A stretch of DNA of 64,000 nt, from NCBI RefSeq assembly GCF_020171315.1, contig NZ_JAIUZP010000005.1:186001-250000 (forward strand), in the 5' to 3' direction. The translations under genes were made by a program, and so were the position numbers. How positions within the stretch are numbered: position 1 is the first letter of the stretch; each line of letters begins with the position of its first letter. The notes under the pieces were generated by a model that saw only the letters and a list, made by a program, of their open reading frames with translations, ran no database searches and was not told the DNA's origin. This stretch comes from Pseudooceanicola nanhaiensis (lineage in GTDB: Bacteria; Pseudomonadota; Alphaproteobacteria; Rhodobacterales; Rhodobacteraceae). Of the stretch, positions 54,396 through 62,048 are shown in pieces.

Positions 54396-55548
54396 CCTCA
54401 AGACCACGACCGACGTTCTGGCGGAGCTGGTGGCCTGTCCCACCGTCTCCTCCGACAGCAACCTGCATATGCTGGGGCTGATCGCGAACCGGCTGCATGC
54501 CGTGGGCGCGCGGGTCGAGCTTTACCACGATGCCGGGGGCACCAAGGCGAACCTCGTCGGCACCCTCGGCCCGGACCGGCCGGGGGGCATCATGCTCTCG
54601 GGTCATTCCGATGTGGTGCCGGTGGAGGATCAGCCGTGGAGCTCCGATCCCTTCACCCTGCGCGAGGAGGGCGGGCGCTTCTACGGGCGTGGCACCTGCG
54701 ACATGAAGGGTTTCATCGCCTGCAGCATCGCCATGGCCGAGCATTACGCCACGCTGGACCTGAAGCGGCCGGTGCATTTCGCCTTCACCCATGACGAGGA
54801 GATCGGCTGTCTCGGCGCGCAGGCACTGGCGCCGATTCTCGCGGCGCGGTCCGATACGCCGGCCCTCGCCGTCATCGGGGAGCCGACCTCGATGCGGATC
54901 ATCGAGGGGCACAAGGGCTGCTGTGAGTATCAGGTCACCTTCACCGGGCGGGAGGGCCATGGCTCGGAGCCCGACAAGGGTGTCAACGCGGTGGAGTTCG
55001 CCACCCGCTACATCACCCGCCTGCTGGACCTGAGGGCGGAGTTGCAGACCCGTGCGCCCGCGACCTCGCGCTTCGATCCGCCGTGGACCACGGTGAACAT
55101 CGGGCGGCTGACCGGGGGCCACGTGCCCAATGTCATCCCCGGCCATGCCGAGGTCGACTGGGAAATGCGCCCGGTGCGGGACGAGGACCGTGTCTTCGTC
55201 AAGGAGGCGATCGAGAGCTACACGCAGGACGTGCTGCTGCCGGCCATGCGCCGGGTCTGGCCCGCGGCGGGGATCGAGACGACAGTTCTGGGAGAGGTGG
55301 CCGGGCTGGAGCCGATGGAGGAGAACGCCGCCCGCGATCTGGTGGCGGAGCTGACCGGGGCGAACGGGACGGACCTCGTCTCCTTCGGAACCGAGGCGGG
55401 CCTGTTCCAGCAGATCGGGATGAGCGCCGTGGTCTGTGGCCCCGGCTCCATCGAGCAGGCGCACAAGCCCGATGAATATGTCACCGGTGACCAGCTGGAG
55501 ATGTGTCTTGCGATGCTGCGCCGGTTGGGAACGCGGCTGGCGCGGTGA
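54388..55548 (+). CDS. Acetylornithine deacetylase (ArgE)-type M20 peptidase
   Basis: A 386-residue zinc-dependent M20 deacylase. SGHSDVVPV, GRGTCDMKGFIACSIAM, DEEIGCLGAQAL and a late IEQAHKPDEYV histidine are the metal and catalytic motifs in order, with the lid domain between about 180 and 300. It most resembles acetylornithine deacetylase. The start overlaps the doeA-like gene by 8 nt (GATGACTGA), so translation is coupled. The M14-type DoeB that normally partners DoeA is absent here; this enzyme may take over removal of an acetyl group from diaminobutyrate or a related product (inference). Confidence 0.88.
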   Translation: MTDLKTTTDVLAELVACPTVSSDSNLHMLGLIANRLHAVGARVELYHDAGGTKANLVGTLGPDRPGGIMLSGHSDVVPVEDQPWSSDPFTLREEGGRFYGRGTCDMKGFIACSIAMAEHYATLDLKRPVHFAFTHDEEIGCLGAQALAPILAARSDTPALAVIGEPTSMRIIEGHKGCCEYQVTFTGREGHGSEPDKGVNAVEFATRYITRLLDLRAELQTRAPATSRFDPPWTTVNIGRLTGGHVPNVIPGHAEVDWEMRPVRDEDRVFVKEAIESYTQDVLLPAMRRVWPAAGIETTVLGEVAGLEPMEENAARDLVAELTGANGTDLVSFGTEAGLFQQIGMSAVVCGPGSIEQAHKPDEYVTGDQLEMCLAMLRRLGTRLAR

Positions 55549-55584
55549 TCCTGCCATGCCGCGCCACCCGGCGCGGCGGGCGTC

Positions 55585-55977
55585 TCAGAAGGGCGGGACC
55601 GCGGGCGGCAGCATCCGCCGGATCATGATGTCGGTGAAGGGCCGGATCAGCAGGAACCAGCCCTTGTCCGCGATCTTGTCGCGGTCCAGCTCTCCCGCCG
55701 TCAGGACGATCCGCGCCCCGCGTTCGCCCAGCAGTTCCGGCAGGCCGCTGTCCAGAAACTCGCCATAGCGCATTTCCAGCAGCGCCGCGGTCACATGCGC
55801 GATCCCGTCCAGCACGACCGGGATCTCAGCCGGTTTCTTCACCATCACAACCCTGCAGGGCCCCTGGGCTGACAGCGCGTCCGCGATGTCCGTGGCGATC
55901 AGGGCGTCCGTCTCCAGCACAAGGAAAACAGGCGTGGCACGGACCGGTTTCCCGTCCGCTTCGACTCGGTTGGTCAT
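55585..55977 (-). CDS. Degenerate receiver-domain protein (CheY-like)
   Basis: A 130-residue stand-alone receiver-fold protein lacking the phosphorylation site. LVLETDALIATDIADALSAQ aligns with the acidic N-terminus (E22, D24). The spacing of 44 residues from D24 reaches E68 in ALLEMRYGEFLDSG, where the phospho-Asp should be. The conserved Thr is T93 (VLTAGE) and the conserved Lys-Pro is Arg112-Pro113 (LIRPF). Glu at the phospho-site and Arg for Lys suggest a constitutive or non-phosphorylated interaction module. It is convergent with the ArgE-type gene and divergent from the Crp/Fnr gene. Confidence 0.75.
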   Translation of the reverse strand: MTNRVEADGKPVRATPVFLVLETDALIATDIADALSAQGPCRVVMVKKPAEIPVVLDGIAHVTAALLEMRYGEFLDSGLPELLGERGARIVLTAGELDRDKIADKGWFLLIRPFTDIMIRRMLPPAVPPF

Positions 55978-56062
55978 CTTCGCCTCCGCTTTGCCCGCTA
56001 CAAGTGGAACGAAACGGGCCGCGGCGCATTAAACTGTGACATACCTACGGAGGAACAATCCC

Positions 56063-56794
56063 GTGGCCATCGCCTGTGTCCAATGCCCGCTGCGCAACCG
56101 CAAGATCTTCGATCCGCTGACCGAGTCCGAGGTGCGCTTCATGCAGCGCTTCAAGACCGGCGAACTGGAGGTCGAGGCCGGTGCGGTGCTGATGATGGAG
56201 GGGGCGAACGCGCCGCATCTCTATACGGCGCTGGAGGGTCTGGGCCTGCGTTACAAGACGCTTGAGAGCGGCGAGCGGCAGGTGATCAACTTCGTGATGC
56301 CCGGCGATTTCATCGGGCTTCAGGCCGGGGTGATGAACGAAATGCAGCATTCGGTCGAGGCGACCACCTCGATGAAGCTCTGCGTGTTCAATCGCAACGC
56401 GCTCTGGTCGCTCTTCGCCGATCACCCCGGGCGCGCTTATGATCTGACATGGAGCGCGGCGGTCGAGGAACATCTTCTGGGCGAAACGCTGGCCGCGATC
56501 GGTCACCTCAACGGGATCGAACGTGTCGCGCGGGCCTTCATCCGGCTCTATGACCGGGGCGAGTCCCTCGGCCTTGCGTCGCGGTTCGAAATGGCGCTGC
56601 CCTACAAGCAGCAGGACCTTGCGGATGCGCTTGGCCTGTCGCTGGTGCACACCAACAAGACCCTGAAAAAGCTGCGCGATGCGGGTATGGCCGACTGGCA
56701 GCGTGGCAAGCTGACGATCCTCGACTATCCCGGCCTGTGCGAGATCGGACGGCTGGAGGTGGATGGCGCGCTGCCGACCCGTCCGCTGCTGTAG
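56063..56794 (+). CDS. Crp/Fnr family transcriptional regulator
   Basis: A 243-residue regulator with an N-terminal cyclic-nucleotide-type sensor domain and a C-terminal HTH_Crp (LPYKQQDLADALGLSLVHTNKTLKKLRDAG near 190-219). The start is a GTG at 56063 because GGAGG lies 9 nt upstream; the ORF start at 56036 has none. The N-terminus begins MAIACVQCPLRNRKIF, giving two cysteines (C5, C8) but not the third and fourth ligands of FNR, so a normal 4Fe-4S switch is doubtful. GDFIGLQAGVMNEMQHSVEA is in the sensor domain. It is a type widespread in Rhodobacterales. Confidence 0.9.
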   Translation: MAIACVQCPLRNRKIFDPLTESEVRFMQRFKTGELEVEAGAVLMMEGANAPHLYTALEGLGLRYKTLESGERQVINFVMPGDFIGLQAGVMNEMQHSVEATTSMKLCVFNRNALWSLFADHPGRAYDLTWSAAVEEHLLGETLAAIGHLNGIERVARAFIRLYDRGESLGLASRFEMALPYKQQDLADALGLSLVHTNKTLKKLRDAGMADWQRGKLTILDYPGLCEIGRLEVDGALPTRPLL

Positions 56795-57161
56795 GGTGCA
56801 GGCCTGCGCCGGGGTTTCGGCGGCGGGCGCGGGACAGGTGCGGGCGGGATTGCCGGGATACTTGATTGTGGCGGGAAAGCCAGCCCCGGACAGGAATTGC
56901 AAAAACAGGATAATTCTCTGGCGTCAGCCACCTTGCGTCCATTAGAACGCAAAATTGCCTCGGCGACATTGGTCGCCAAGGCGCGATGCTGATAAAATAC
57001 AGGCGACGACACCACTCACGGAACGAAGCCGTTCGAACGGTAGCACGGAAACCTATGGGGGCAAAGATCATTATCATAATGACAATTTGTCCGGGAGTTT
57101 CCATCGCCGTACGGCAACGTCCGAGTTGACCGGAGGGGCCAAGTGCCGGAGACTATGAAAG
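56795..57161. other. Non-coding stretch before the small HTH gene
   Basis: A 367-bp stretch with no supported gene. It contains a hairpin-forming sequence (56957-56982, below) and an AT-richer region with GATAAAATAC at 56991-57000 that could form a -10 element for the downstream gene. No rRNA, tRNA or repeat-family copy was seen. Confidence 0.6.
56957..56982. promoter_or_regulatory. Inverted repeat upstream of the small HTH gene
   Basis: GCCT-C-GGCGAC pairs with GTCGCC-A-AGGC around an ATTG loop, a 10-bp stem with one internal mismatch. It lies about 180 nt upstream of the HTH gene and 163 nt after the Crp/Fnr stop. It could be a terminator (no T-run), an operator or a leader hairpin. Confidence 0.4.
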
Positions 57162-57479
57162 ATGGATAAGCTCAACTCCATATTCCAGCTGCGGGAAATG
57201 CTCCGCGAGTTGGAGCGGGACGTCGGCCTCGACGACCTGAGCCGTACGGAACGGGATGTTCTGCTGGCGGCCCATAGCCTGTGCGAGCACCCCGGAGACG
57301 TCATCAGCACCGAACAGATTCGCGGCCATACGCTGGTACAGCCGGTGGCACAGGCGACGCTCTACCGGGCGATCCGGACGTTGCTGCGTCTGGGCCTGCT
57401 GGAACGTGCGGCGCAGACCAAGGCCCGTGCCTATGTCGTGCGCAGCGATCTCGTCGGGCGTGACCTGCCCGGGGCCTGA
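57162..57479 (+). CDS. Small winged-helix/HTH-type protein, unrecognised
   Basis: A 105-residue protein. The middle part, LSRTERDVLLAAHSLCEHPGDVISTEQI and then TLVQPVAQATLYRAIRTLLRLGLLERAAQTKARAYVV, looks like a MarR/DtxR-sized winged helix with a recognition helix and wing. I do not recognise a named family, and no effector domain is present. The ATG at 57162 has GGAG about 10 nt upstream. It is followed 67 nt later by a membrane protein that may be in the same transcript. Confidence 0.6.
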   Translation: MDKLNSIFQLREMLRELERDVGLDDLSRTERDVLLAAHSLCEHPGDVISTEQIRGHTLVQPVAQATLYRAIRTLLRLGLLERAAQTKARAYVVRSDLVGRDLPGA

Positions 57480-57546
57480 GGTCCGCATCGCGCCCCGGCC
57501 CCCGTGGGGCTGAAGCGCTCCCTGCTATCCGTCACGGACATTCTGC

Positions 57547-58122
57547 ATGAAATGGCTTCAGAGCTTTGCCGTCGTTGGTGTCGCCTATATCCTGGCGCAT
57601 GGTCTGACGGCCTTCCTGATCACCCCGGTGCAGATGCGACTGCTGCCGGAGATCACCTCCTTCGCAAGTCTGATCTACCTGCCTCACGGGGTGCGGGTGC
57701 TGTCGACGTGGCTGCTGGGGCGGATCGCCTTCATCCCCCTTGCCATGGGCGCCTTCCTGTCCGAGCTGCTCTTTACCCCGGCCGAATTCAGCACCGCCTG
57801 GGAGCCGCATATCCTGCTGTCCATTGCCGTCGGGGCGGCCTCGTCCATCGTGGCCTTCGAGGTGCTGCGTCTCGCGGGGCGGAACCTCTATGCCGGGCAG
57901 TCCTACCGCGTGCACTGGACATGGCTGCTGGTGGTGGGGGGGCTGGCCTCGGTTCTCAACTCCATCGGGCAGGCGGTCGTCTTCTCCGGTTCGCTCCTCT
58001 CCGGCCAGTTCGCGGGGGTGCTGCTGGTCTATGCCCTCGGTGATCTCTGCGGGCTGGTGGTGACGACGCTGGCCCTGATGCTGGTCTTCCGGCGCATGCG
58101 CCTTGGATCGTCGCGGGGCTAA
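57547..58122 (+). CDS. Conserved multi-spanning membrane protein, function unknown
   Basis: A 191-residue inner-membrane protein with about six hydrophobic segments and the conserved-looking patch SLIYLPHGVRVLSTWLLGRI near residues 39-58. The patch is reminiscent of MASE1-type sensory membrane domains, but no output domain is attached. The start ATG at 57547 has no strong ribosome binding site. A two-way terminator follows it. I do not name a function. Confidence 0.6.
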   Translation: MKWLQSFAVVGVAYILAHGLTAFLITPVQMRLLPEITSFASLIYLPHGVRVLSTWLLGRIAFIPLAMGAFLSELLFTPAEFSTAWEPHILLSIAVGAASSIVAFEVLRLAGRNLYAGQSYRVHWTWLLVVGGLASVLNSIGQAVVFSGSLLSGQFAGVLLVYALGDLCGLVVTTLALMLVFRRMRLGSSRG

Positions 58123-58161
58123 GGCCCTTCTGAAAACCGCCTGACCTTCGCGTACGAAAAA

Positions 58162-58193
58162 GCCGCGCAGCCGGGGGCCGCGCGGCGTCTTTC
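58162..58193. terminator. Bidirectional terminator between the membrane protein and spuC genes
   Basis: GCCGCGC at 58162-58168 pairs with GCGCGGC at 58180-58186 around an 11-nt GC-rich loop. The plus strand continues GTCTTTCT; the minus strand ends in TTTTT. It lies 40 nt after the membrane-protein stop and 17 nt from the convergent spuC stop. Confidence 0.8.
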
Positions 58194-58209
58194 TGTCAGC
58201 CGTGTCGGA

Positions 58210-59601
58210 TCAGGCCGGGAACAGGCCCTTTTCCTGCGCCTGCGCCATGCATTCGTCCAGCGACTTGCGGGCGCGTTCGATCAGGATGTCGATCTCCTCC
58301 TTGCTGATCACCAGCGGCGGGGAAATGATCATCCGGTCGCCCACGTGGCGCATCACGAGGTTGTTGGCAAAGCAGCGCTCGCGGCACATGTAGCCCACGG
58401 TGCCCGCCTCGGCGTCGAACTTGGCGCGGGTGTCCTTGTTGGGCGTCAGCGCGATGGAGCCCATCATGCCGACGATCTTGGCCTCGCCCACCATCGGGTG
58501 ATCGAGCAGGCTTTCCCATTTTTCCTTGAGGTAGGGCGCGGTCTCGGCGCCGACGGTGTCGACGATACCTTCCTCTTCCAGCAGGCGGATGTTCTCCAGC
58601 GCCACGGCACAGGCGACCGGGTGGCCGGAATAGGTGTAGCCGTGGTTGAACTCGCAGGCCGAGATCACCGCGTTCACCTCGTCGCAGACGATCGATGCGC
58701 CGATCGGCTGGTAGCCGGAGGAGAGGCCCTTGGCGATGGTCATGATGTGCGGCTTGATGTTCAGCGTCTGGCAGCCGAACCATTTGCCGGTCCGCCCGAA
58801 GCCGCAGATCACCTCGTCCGCGATCAGCAGGATGCCGTATTTGTCGACGATGCGCTGGATCTCGGGCCAGTAGGTCTCGGGGGCGATGATGACGCCGCCC
58901 GCGCCCTGCACCGGCTCTGCGATGAAGGCGCCGACGCGTTCGGGGCCGTAGTGCAGGATCGCCTTTTCCAGCTCCTGCGCGCGGGCAAGGCCGAAGTCCT
59001 CGGGGGACATGTCGCCGCCTTCGGACCACCAGTCGGGCTGGGGAATGTGGTGGATGTCGGGGATCGGCAGGCCGCCCTGGCTGTGGATGCCCGCCATCCC
59101 GCCAAGCGACCCGGAGCCCACGGAGGAGCCGTGGTAGCCGTTGGTGCGGGCGAGGATGATGTTGCGCTCGGGCTGGCCCTTCTCGGCCCAGTAGGTGCGC
59201 ACCATCCGCAGGTTGGTATCGTTCGCCTCGGAGCCGGAGCCGGCATAGAAGACGTGGTTCAGATCGCCCGGCGCGATCTCGGCCAGCTTGGCGGCCAGCG
59301 CGATGGCCGGGACGTGGGACGTCATGAAGAACGTGTTGTAGTACGGCAGTTCCTTCATCTGGCGGGCGGCGGCCTCTGCCAGTTCGTCGCGGCCATAGCC
59401 GACGTTCACGCACCAGAGCCCCGCCATACCGTCGAGAATGCGTTCGCCTTCGCTGTCCGTCAGCCAGCAGCCGTCGGCGCTGGTGATGATGCGGGCGCCT
59501 TTTTCGGCGACCTGCGTCTGGGTCGAGAAGGGATGCATGTGGTGCGCTGCGTCCAGCGCCTGCAGCTCCGCGGTCGGCATGTGGTTGGTAATCGCGGGCA
59601 T
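58210..59601 (-). CDS. spuC: Putrescine-pyruvate aminotransferase (SpuC-like, class III)
   Basis: A 463-residue class III PLP aminotransferase. DGMAGLWCVNVGYGRDELAE, GSGSEANDTNLRMVRTYW, ADEVICGFGRTG and the lysine-containing TIAKGLSSGYQP are the family motifs, in positions matching Pseudomonas SpuC as I recall it. It would move an amino group from putrescine or a related amine to pyruvate. It is divergent from potF, whose operon imports putrescine-like amines, which supports the call. Taurine or other amine substrates in the same family cannot be excluded. Confidence 0.88.
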   Translation of the reverse strand: MPAITNHMPTAELQALDAAHHMHPFSTQTQVAEKGARIITSADGCWLTDSEGERILDGMAGLWCVNVGYGRDELAEAAARQMKELPYYNTFFMTSHVPAIALAAKLAEIAPGDLNHVFYAGSGSEANDTNLRMVRTYWAEKGQPERNIILARTNGYHGSSVGSGSLGGMAGIHSQGGLPIPDIHHIPQPDWWSEGGDMSPEDFGLARAQELEKAILHYGPERVGAFIAEPVQGAGGVIIAPETYWPEIQRIVDKYGILLIADEVICGFGRTGKWFGCQTLNIKPHIMTIAKGLSSGYQPIGASIVCDEVNAVISACEFNHGYTYSGHPVACAVALENIRLLEEEGIVDTVGAETAPYLKEKWESLLDHPMVGEAKIVGMMGSIALTPNKDTRAKFDAEAGTVGYMCRERCFANNLVMRHVGDRMIISPPLVISKEEIDILIERARKSLDECMAQAQEKGLFPA

Positions 59602-59611
59602 GTGACACCTC

Positions 59612-59696
59612 GTTGATCATTTCACGGAATTGTCGCGACGCTAGCCTGCCCTCACGGGAAACGCCATATTGCCTATCCGTCATTTTGTTGATCAAC
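59612..59696. promoter_or_regulatory. Repeated GTTGATCA sites between spuC and potF
   Basis: GTTGATCA occurs at 59612-59619 (11 nt upstream of spuC) and within GTTGATCAAC, a perfect 10-bp palindrome, at 59687-59696 (51 nt upstream of potF). Both sit in the divergent promoter region, about 75 nt apart, and could be operator half-sites for one regulator of putrescine uptake and use. No local regulator gene is adjacent. Confidence 0.45.
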
Positions 59697-59746
59697 TCTC
59701 GGTCATGGACGAGCGCTTAAGACTAAGTCCAAGGGAGATAAACCAA

Positions 59747-60832
59747 ATGACCAATAAACTGCTGACCTTCACTGCCGCCATGGCATTCGGCGCAACCGCC
59801 GCCATGGCCGAGGAGGTCCACGTCTACAACTGGTCCGATTACATCGACGAAGAGCTTCTGTCGAAGTTCGAGGAAGAGACCGGGATCGACCTGGTCTACG
59901 ACGTCTTCGACTCCAACGAACTGCTCGAGACGAAGATGCTGGCGGGTGGTTCGGGCTACGACGTCGTCGTGCCGACCGGCTCGTTCCTGCAGCGCCAGAT
60001 CGCGGCAGGCGCGTTCCAGAAGTTGGACAAGTCCAAGCTGCCGAACCTCGAGAACATGTGGGACGTGATCGAGGATCGCACGGCGCAGTACGACCCCGGC
60101 AACGAGTATTCCATCAACTACATGTGGGGCACCACCGGCATCGGCGTGAACACCGGCAAGGTGGCCGAGGTTCTGGGTGACGACGCGCCCATCAACAGCC
60201 TCGACCTGGTCTTCGACCCGGCGAACATGGAAAAGCTGGCCGCCTGCGGTGTCTACTTCCTCGACGCGCCGACCGAGATGATCCCGGCCGCGCTGAAGTA
60301 TCTGGGCCTGAACCCCGACAGCAAGGATGCCGACGAGATCGAGAAGGCCGGCGAAGTGCTGATGGCCGTGCGTCCCTACGTCGCCAAGTTCCACAGCTCG
60401 GAATACATCAACGCGCTGGCGAACGGCGACATCTGCGTCGCCTTCGGCTGGTCCGGTGACATCCTTCAGGCCCGTGATCGCGCGGCCGAAGCCGACAACG
60501 GCGTCGAAGTGGCCTACAACGCCCCGACCGAGGGTGCGCTGATGTGGTTCGACCAGATGGCGATCCCGACCGATGCGCCGAACCCGGATGGGGCTCACAA
60601 GTTCCTGAACTTCATCATGGATGCCGAGAACATGGCCGCGGCGTCGAACTACGTCTACTACGCCAACGGCAACAAGGCCTCGCAGGAGTTCCTTGTCGAG
60701 GACGTGATCGGCGATACCGCGATCTATCCGGATGAGGCGACTCTCGAGAACCTCTACACCGTTTCGCCCTACGATCCCAAGGTGCAGCGGGTGGTGACGC
60801 GGCTCTGGACCAAGATCAAGTCCGGCACCTGA
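59747..60832 (+). CDS. potF: Putrescine-binding periplasmic protein
   Basis: A 361-residue polyamine-binding protein. A signal peptide (NKLLTFTAAMAFGATAAMA) precedes VHVYNWSDYIDEELLSKFEE, and YDVFDSNELLETKMLAGGSG, WGTTGIGVN and EYINALANGDICVAFGWSGD closely follow E. coli PotF. Polyamine contacts (Trp, Ser, Asp in the NWSDY and GWSGD regions) are present. AAGGGAG is 9 nt before ATG 59747. It is first in the potFGHI operon and is followed by a stable hairpin. Confidence 0.94.
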   Translation: MTNKLLTFTAAMAFGATAAMAEEVHVYNWSDYIDEELLSKFEEETGIDLVYDVFDSNELLETKMLAGGSGYDVVVPTGSFLQRQIAAGAFQKLDKSKLPNLENMWDVIEDRTAQYDPGNEYSINYMWGTTGIGVNTGKVAEVLGDDAPINSLDLVFDPANMEKLAACGVYFLDAPTEMIPAALKYLGLNPDSKDADEIEKAGEVLMAVRPYVAKFHSSEYINALANGDICVAFGWSGDILQARDRAAEADNGVEVAYNAPTEGALMWFDQMAIPTDAPNPDGAHKFLNFIMDAENMAAASNYVYYANGNKASQEFLVEDVIGDTAIYPDEATLENLYTVSPYDPKVQRVVTRLWTKIKSGT

Positions 60833-60851
60833 TCACCCTGCCCGAACGTCA

Positions 60852-60877
60852 GGCCCGCGCGTATCCTCGCGCGGGCC
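60852..60877 (+). other. Intra-operon GC hairpin after potF
   Basis: GGCCCGCGCG and its complement form a perfect 10-bp stem with a TATCCT loop, 19 nt after the potF stop, with no T-run. It probably stabilises the potF message or reduces read-through into potG. Confidence 0.7.
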
Positions 60878-60896
60878 AATTGCACCAGAGGACATC

Positions 60897-62018
60897 ATGC
60901 CCCAGAAAGTCTTCGCGCCGTGGGATGACCCGCAGGAAAAACCGCTGATCCAGTTCAAGAACGTGACCAAGCGGTTCGGCAGTTTCACTGCCATCGACAA
61001 TCTGAACCTCGATATCTTCGAACGCGAGTTCTTTGCCCTTCTCGGCCCGTCGGGCTGTGGCAAGACCACGCTGATGCGGATGCTGGCGGGCTTCGAGACG
61101 CCCACCGAAGGCACCATCCAGCTGTCGGGCAAGGATATCGGCGGCGTGCCCCCGAACCAGCGCGCCGTGAACATGATGTTCCAGAGCTACGCGCTCTTCC
61201 CGCACCTGTCGGTCTGGGAAAACATCGCCTTCGGCCTCAAGCGCGAGGGCAAGGACAAGGGCGCGATCGAGACCCGCGTCAGTGAGATGATGCGCCTCAC
61301 GCGGCTCGAGAAATTCCGCAACCGCAAGCCGCACCAGCTGTCCGGCGGGCAGCGGCAGCGGGTCGCATTGGCCCGGAGCCTCGCAAAGGCGCCCAAGCTT
61401 CTGCTGCTGGATGAACCGCTCGGCGCGCTCGACCGCAAGCTGCGCGAAGAGACCCAGTTCGAGCTGATGGACATTCAGGAGAAGACCGGCACCACCTTCG
61501 TCATCGTGACCCACGATCAGGAAGAGGCGATGACCGTCGCCTCCCGCGTGGCGGTGATGGACGAGGGCAAGCTGGTTCAGGTCGCCACGCCCGACCGGAT
61601 CTATGAAGGCCCGAATTCGGTCTACGTGGCCGATTTCATCGGGGACGTGAACATCATCGAGGGCCGCGCCCACCAGACCGGCGACAAGGTGCAGGTGATC
61701 TGGTCCGAGAGCGAGCCGCCCCTGATGGCGACGACCCAGAAGAATTTCTCTCTCGACCAGAAATGCTACATGGCGATCCGCCCCGAGAAGGTGGGGATTT
61801 CCGCGGACCGGCCTACCGCGGCCAATGCGCTGAAGGGCAAGATCCTCGACATCGCCTATCTGGGCAATATCTCGACCTATCATGTCGAACTGCCCTCCGG
61901 CCACGTGATCAAGGCGCAGGAAGCCAACACCCGCCGGATCGCGCGGCGGCATTTCACTTGGGAAGACGAGGTCTGGATCAGCTGGACCGACACCGCCGCC
62001 GTGCTGCTGGAGCAGTGA
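60897..62018 (+). CDS. potG: Putrescine ABC transporter ATP-binding protein
   Basis: A 373-residue ATPase with ABC and TOBE domains. Walker A is GPSGCGKT near residues 51-58, the signature QLSGGQRQRVALARSL near 145-160, Walker B LLLLDEPLGALD near 170-181, and MAIRPEKVGIS lies in the TOBE part. It belongs with potF, potH and potI and drives putrescine-type import. The start ATG is 64 nt after potF, beyond the hairpin. Confidence 0.94.
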   Translation: MPQKVFAPWDDPQEKPLIQFKNVTKRFGSFTAIDNLNLDIFEREFFALLGPSGCGKTTLMRMLAGFETPTEGTIQLSGKDIGGVPPNQRAVNMMFQSYALFPHLSVWENIAFGLKREGKDKGAIETRVSEMMRLTRLEKFRNRKPHQLSGGQRQRVALARSLAKAPKLLLLDEPLGALDRKLREETQFELMDIQEKTGTTFVIVTHDQEEAMTVASRVAVMDEGKLVQVATPDRIYEGPNSVYVADFIGDVNIIEGRAHQTGDKVQVIWSESEPPLMATTQKNFSLDQKCYMAIRPEKVGISADRPTAANALKGKILDIAYLGNISTYHVELPSGHVIKAQEANTRRIARRHFTWEDEVWISWTDTAAVLLEQ

Positions 62019-62048
62019 GGATGACGCCCGGAACGGAAGGAAGCTGAC

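Noticed and set aside
54388-55548. DoeB as identity of the deacetylase
   Set aside because: DoeB belongs to the M14-like AstE/aspartoacylase group. This protein has clear M20/ArgE motifs.
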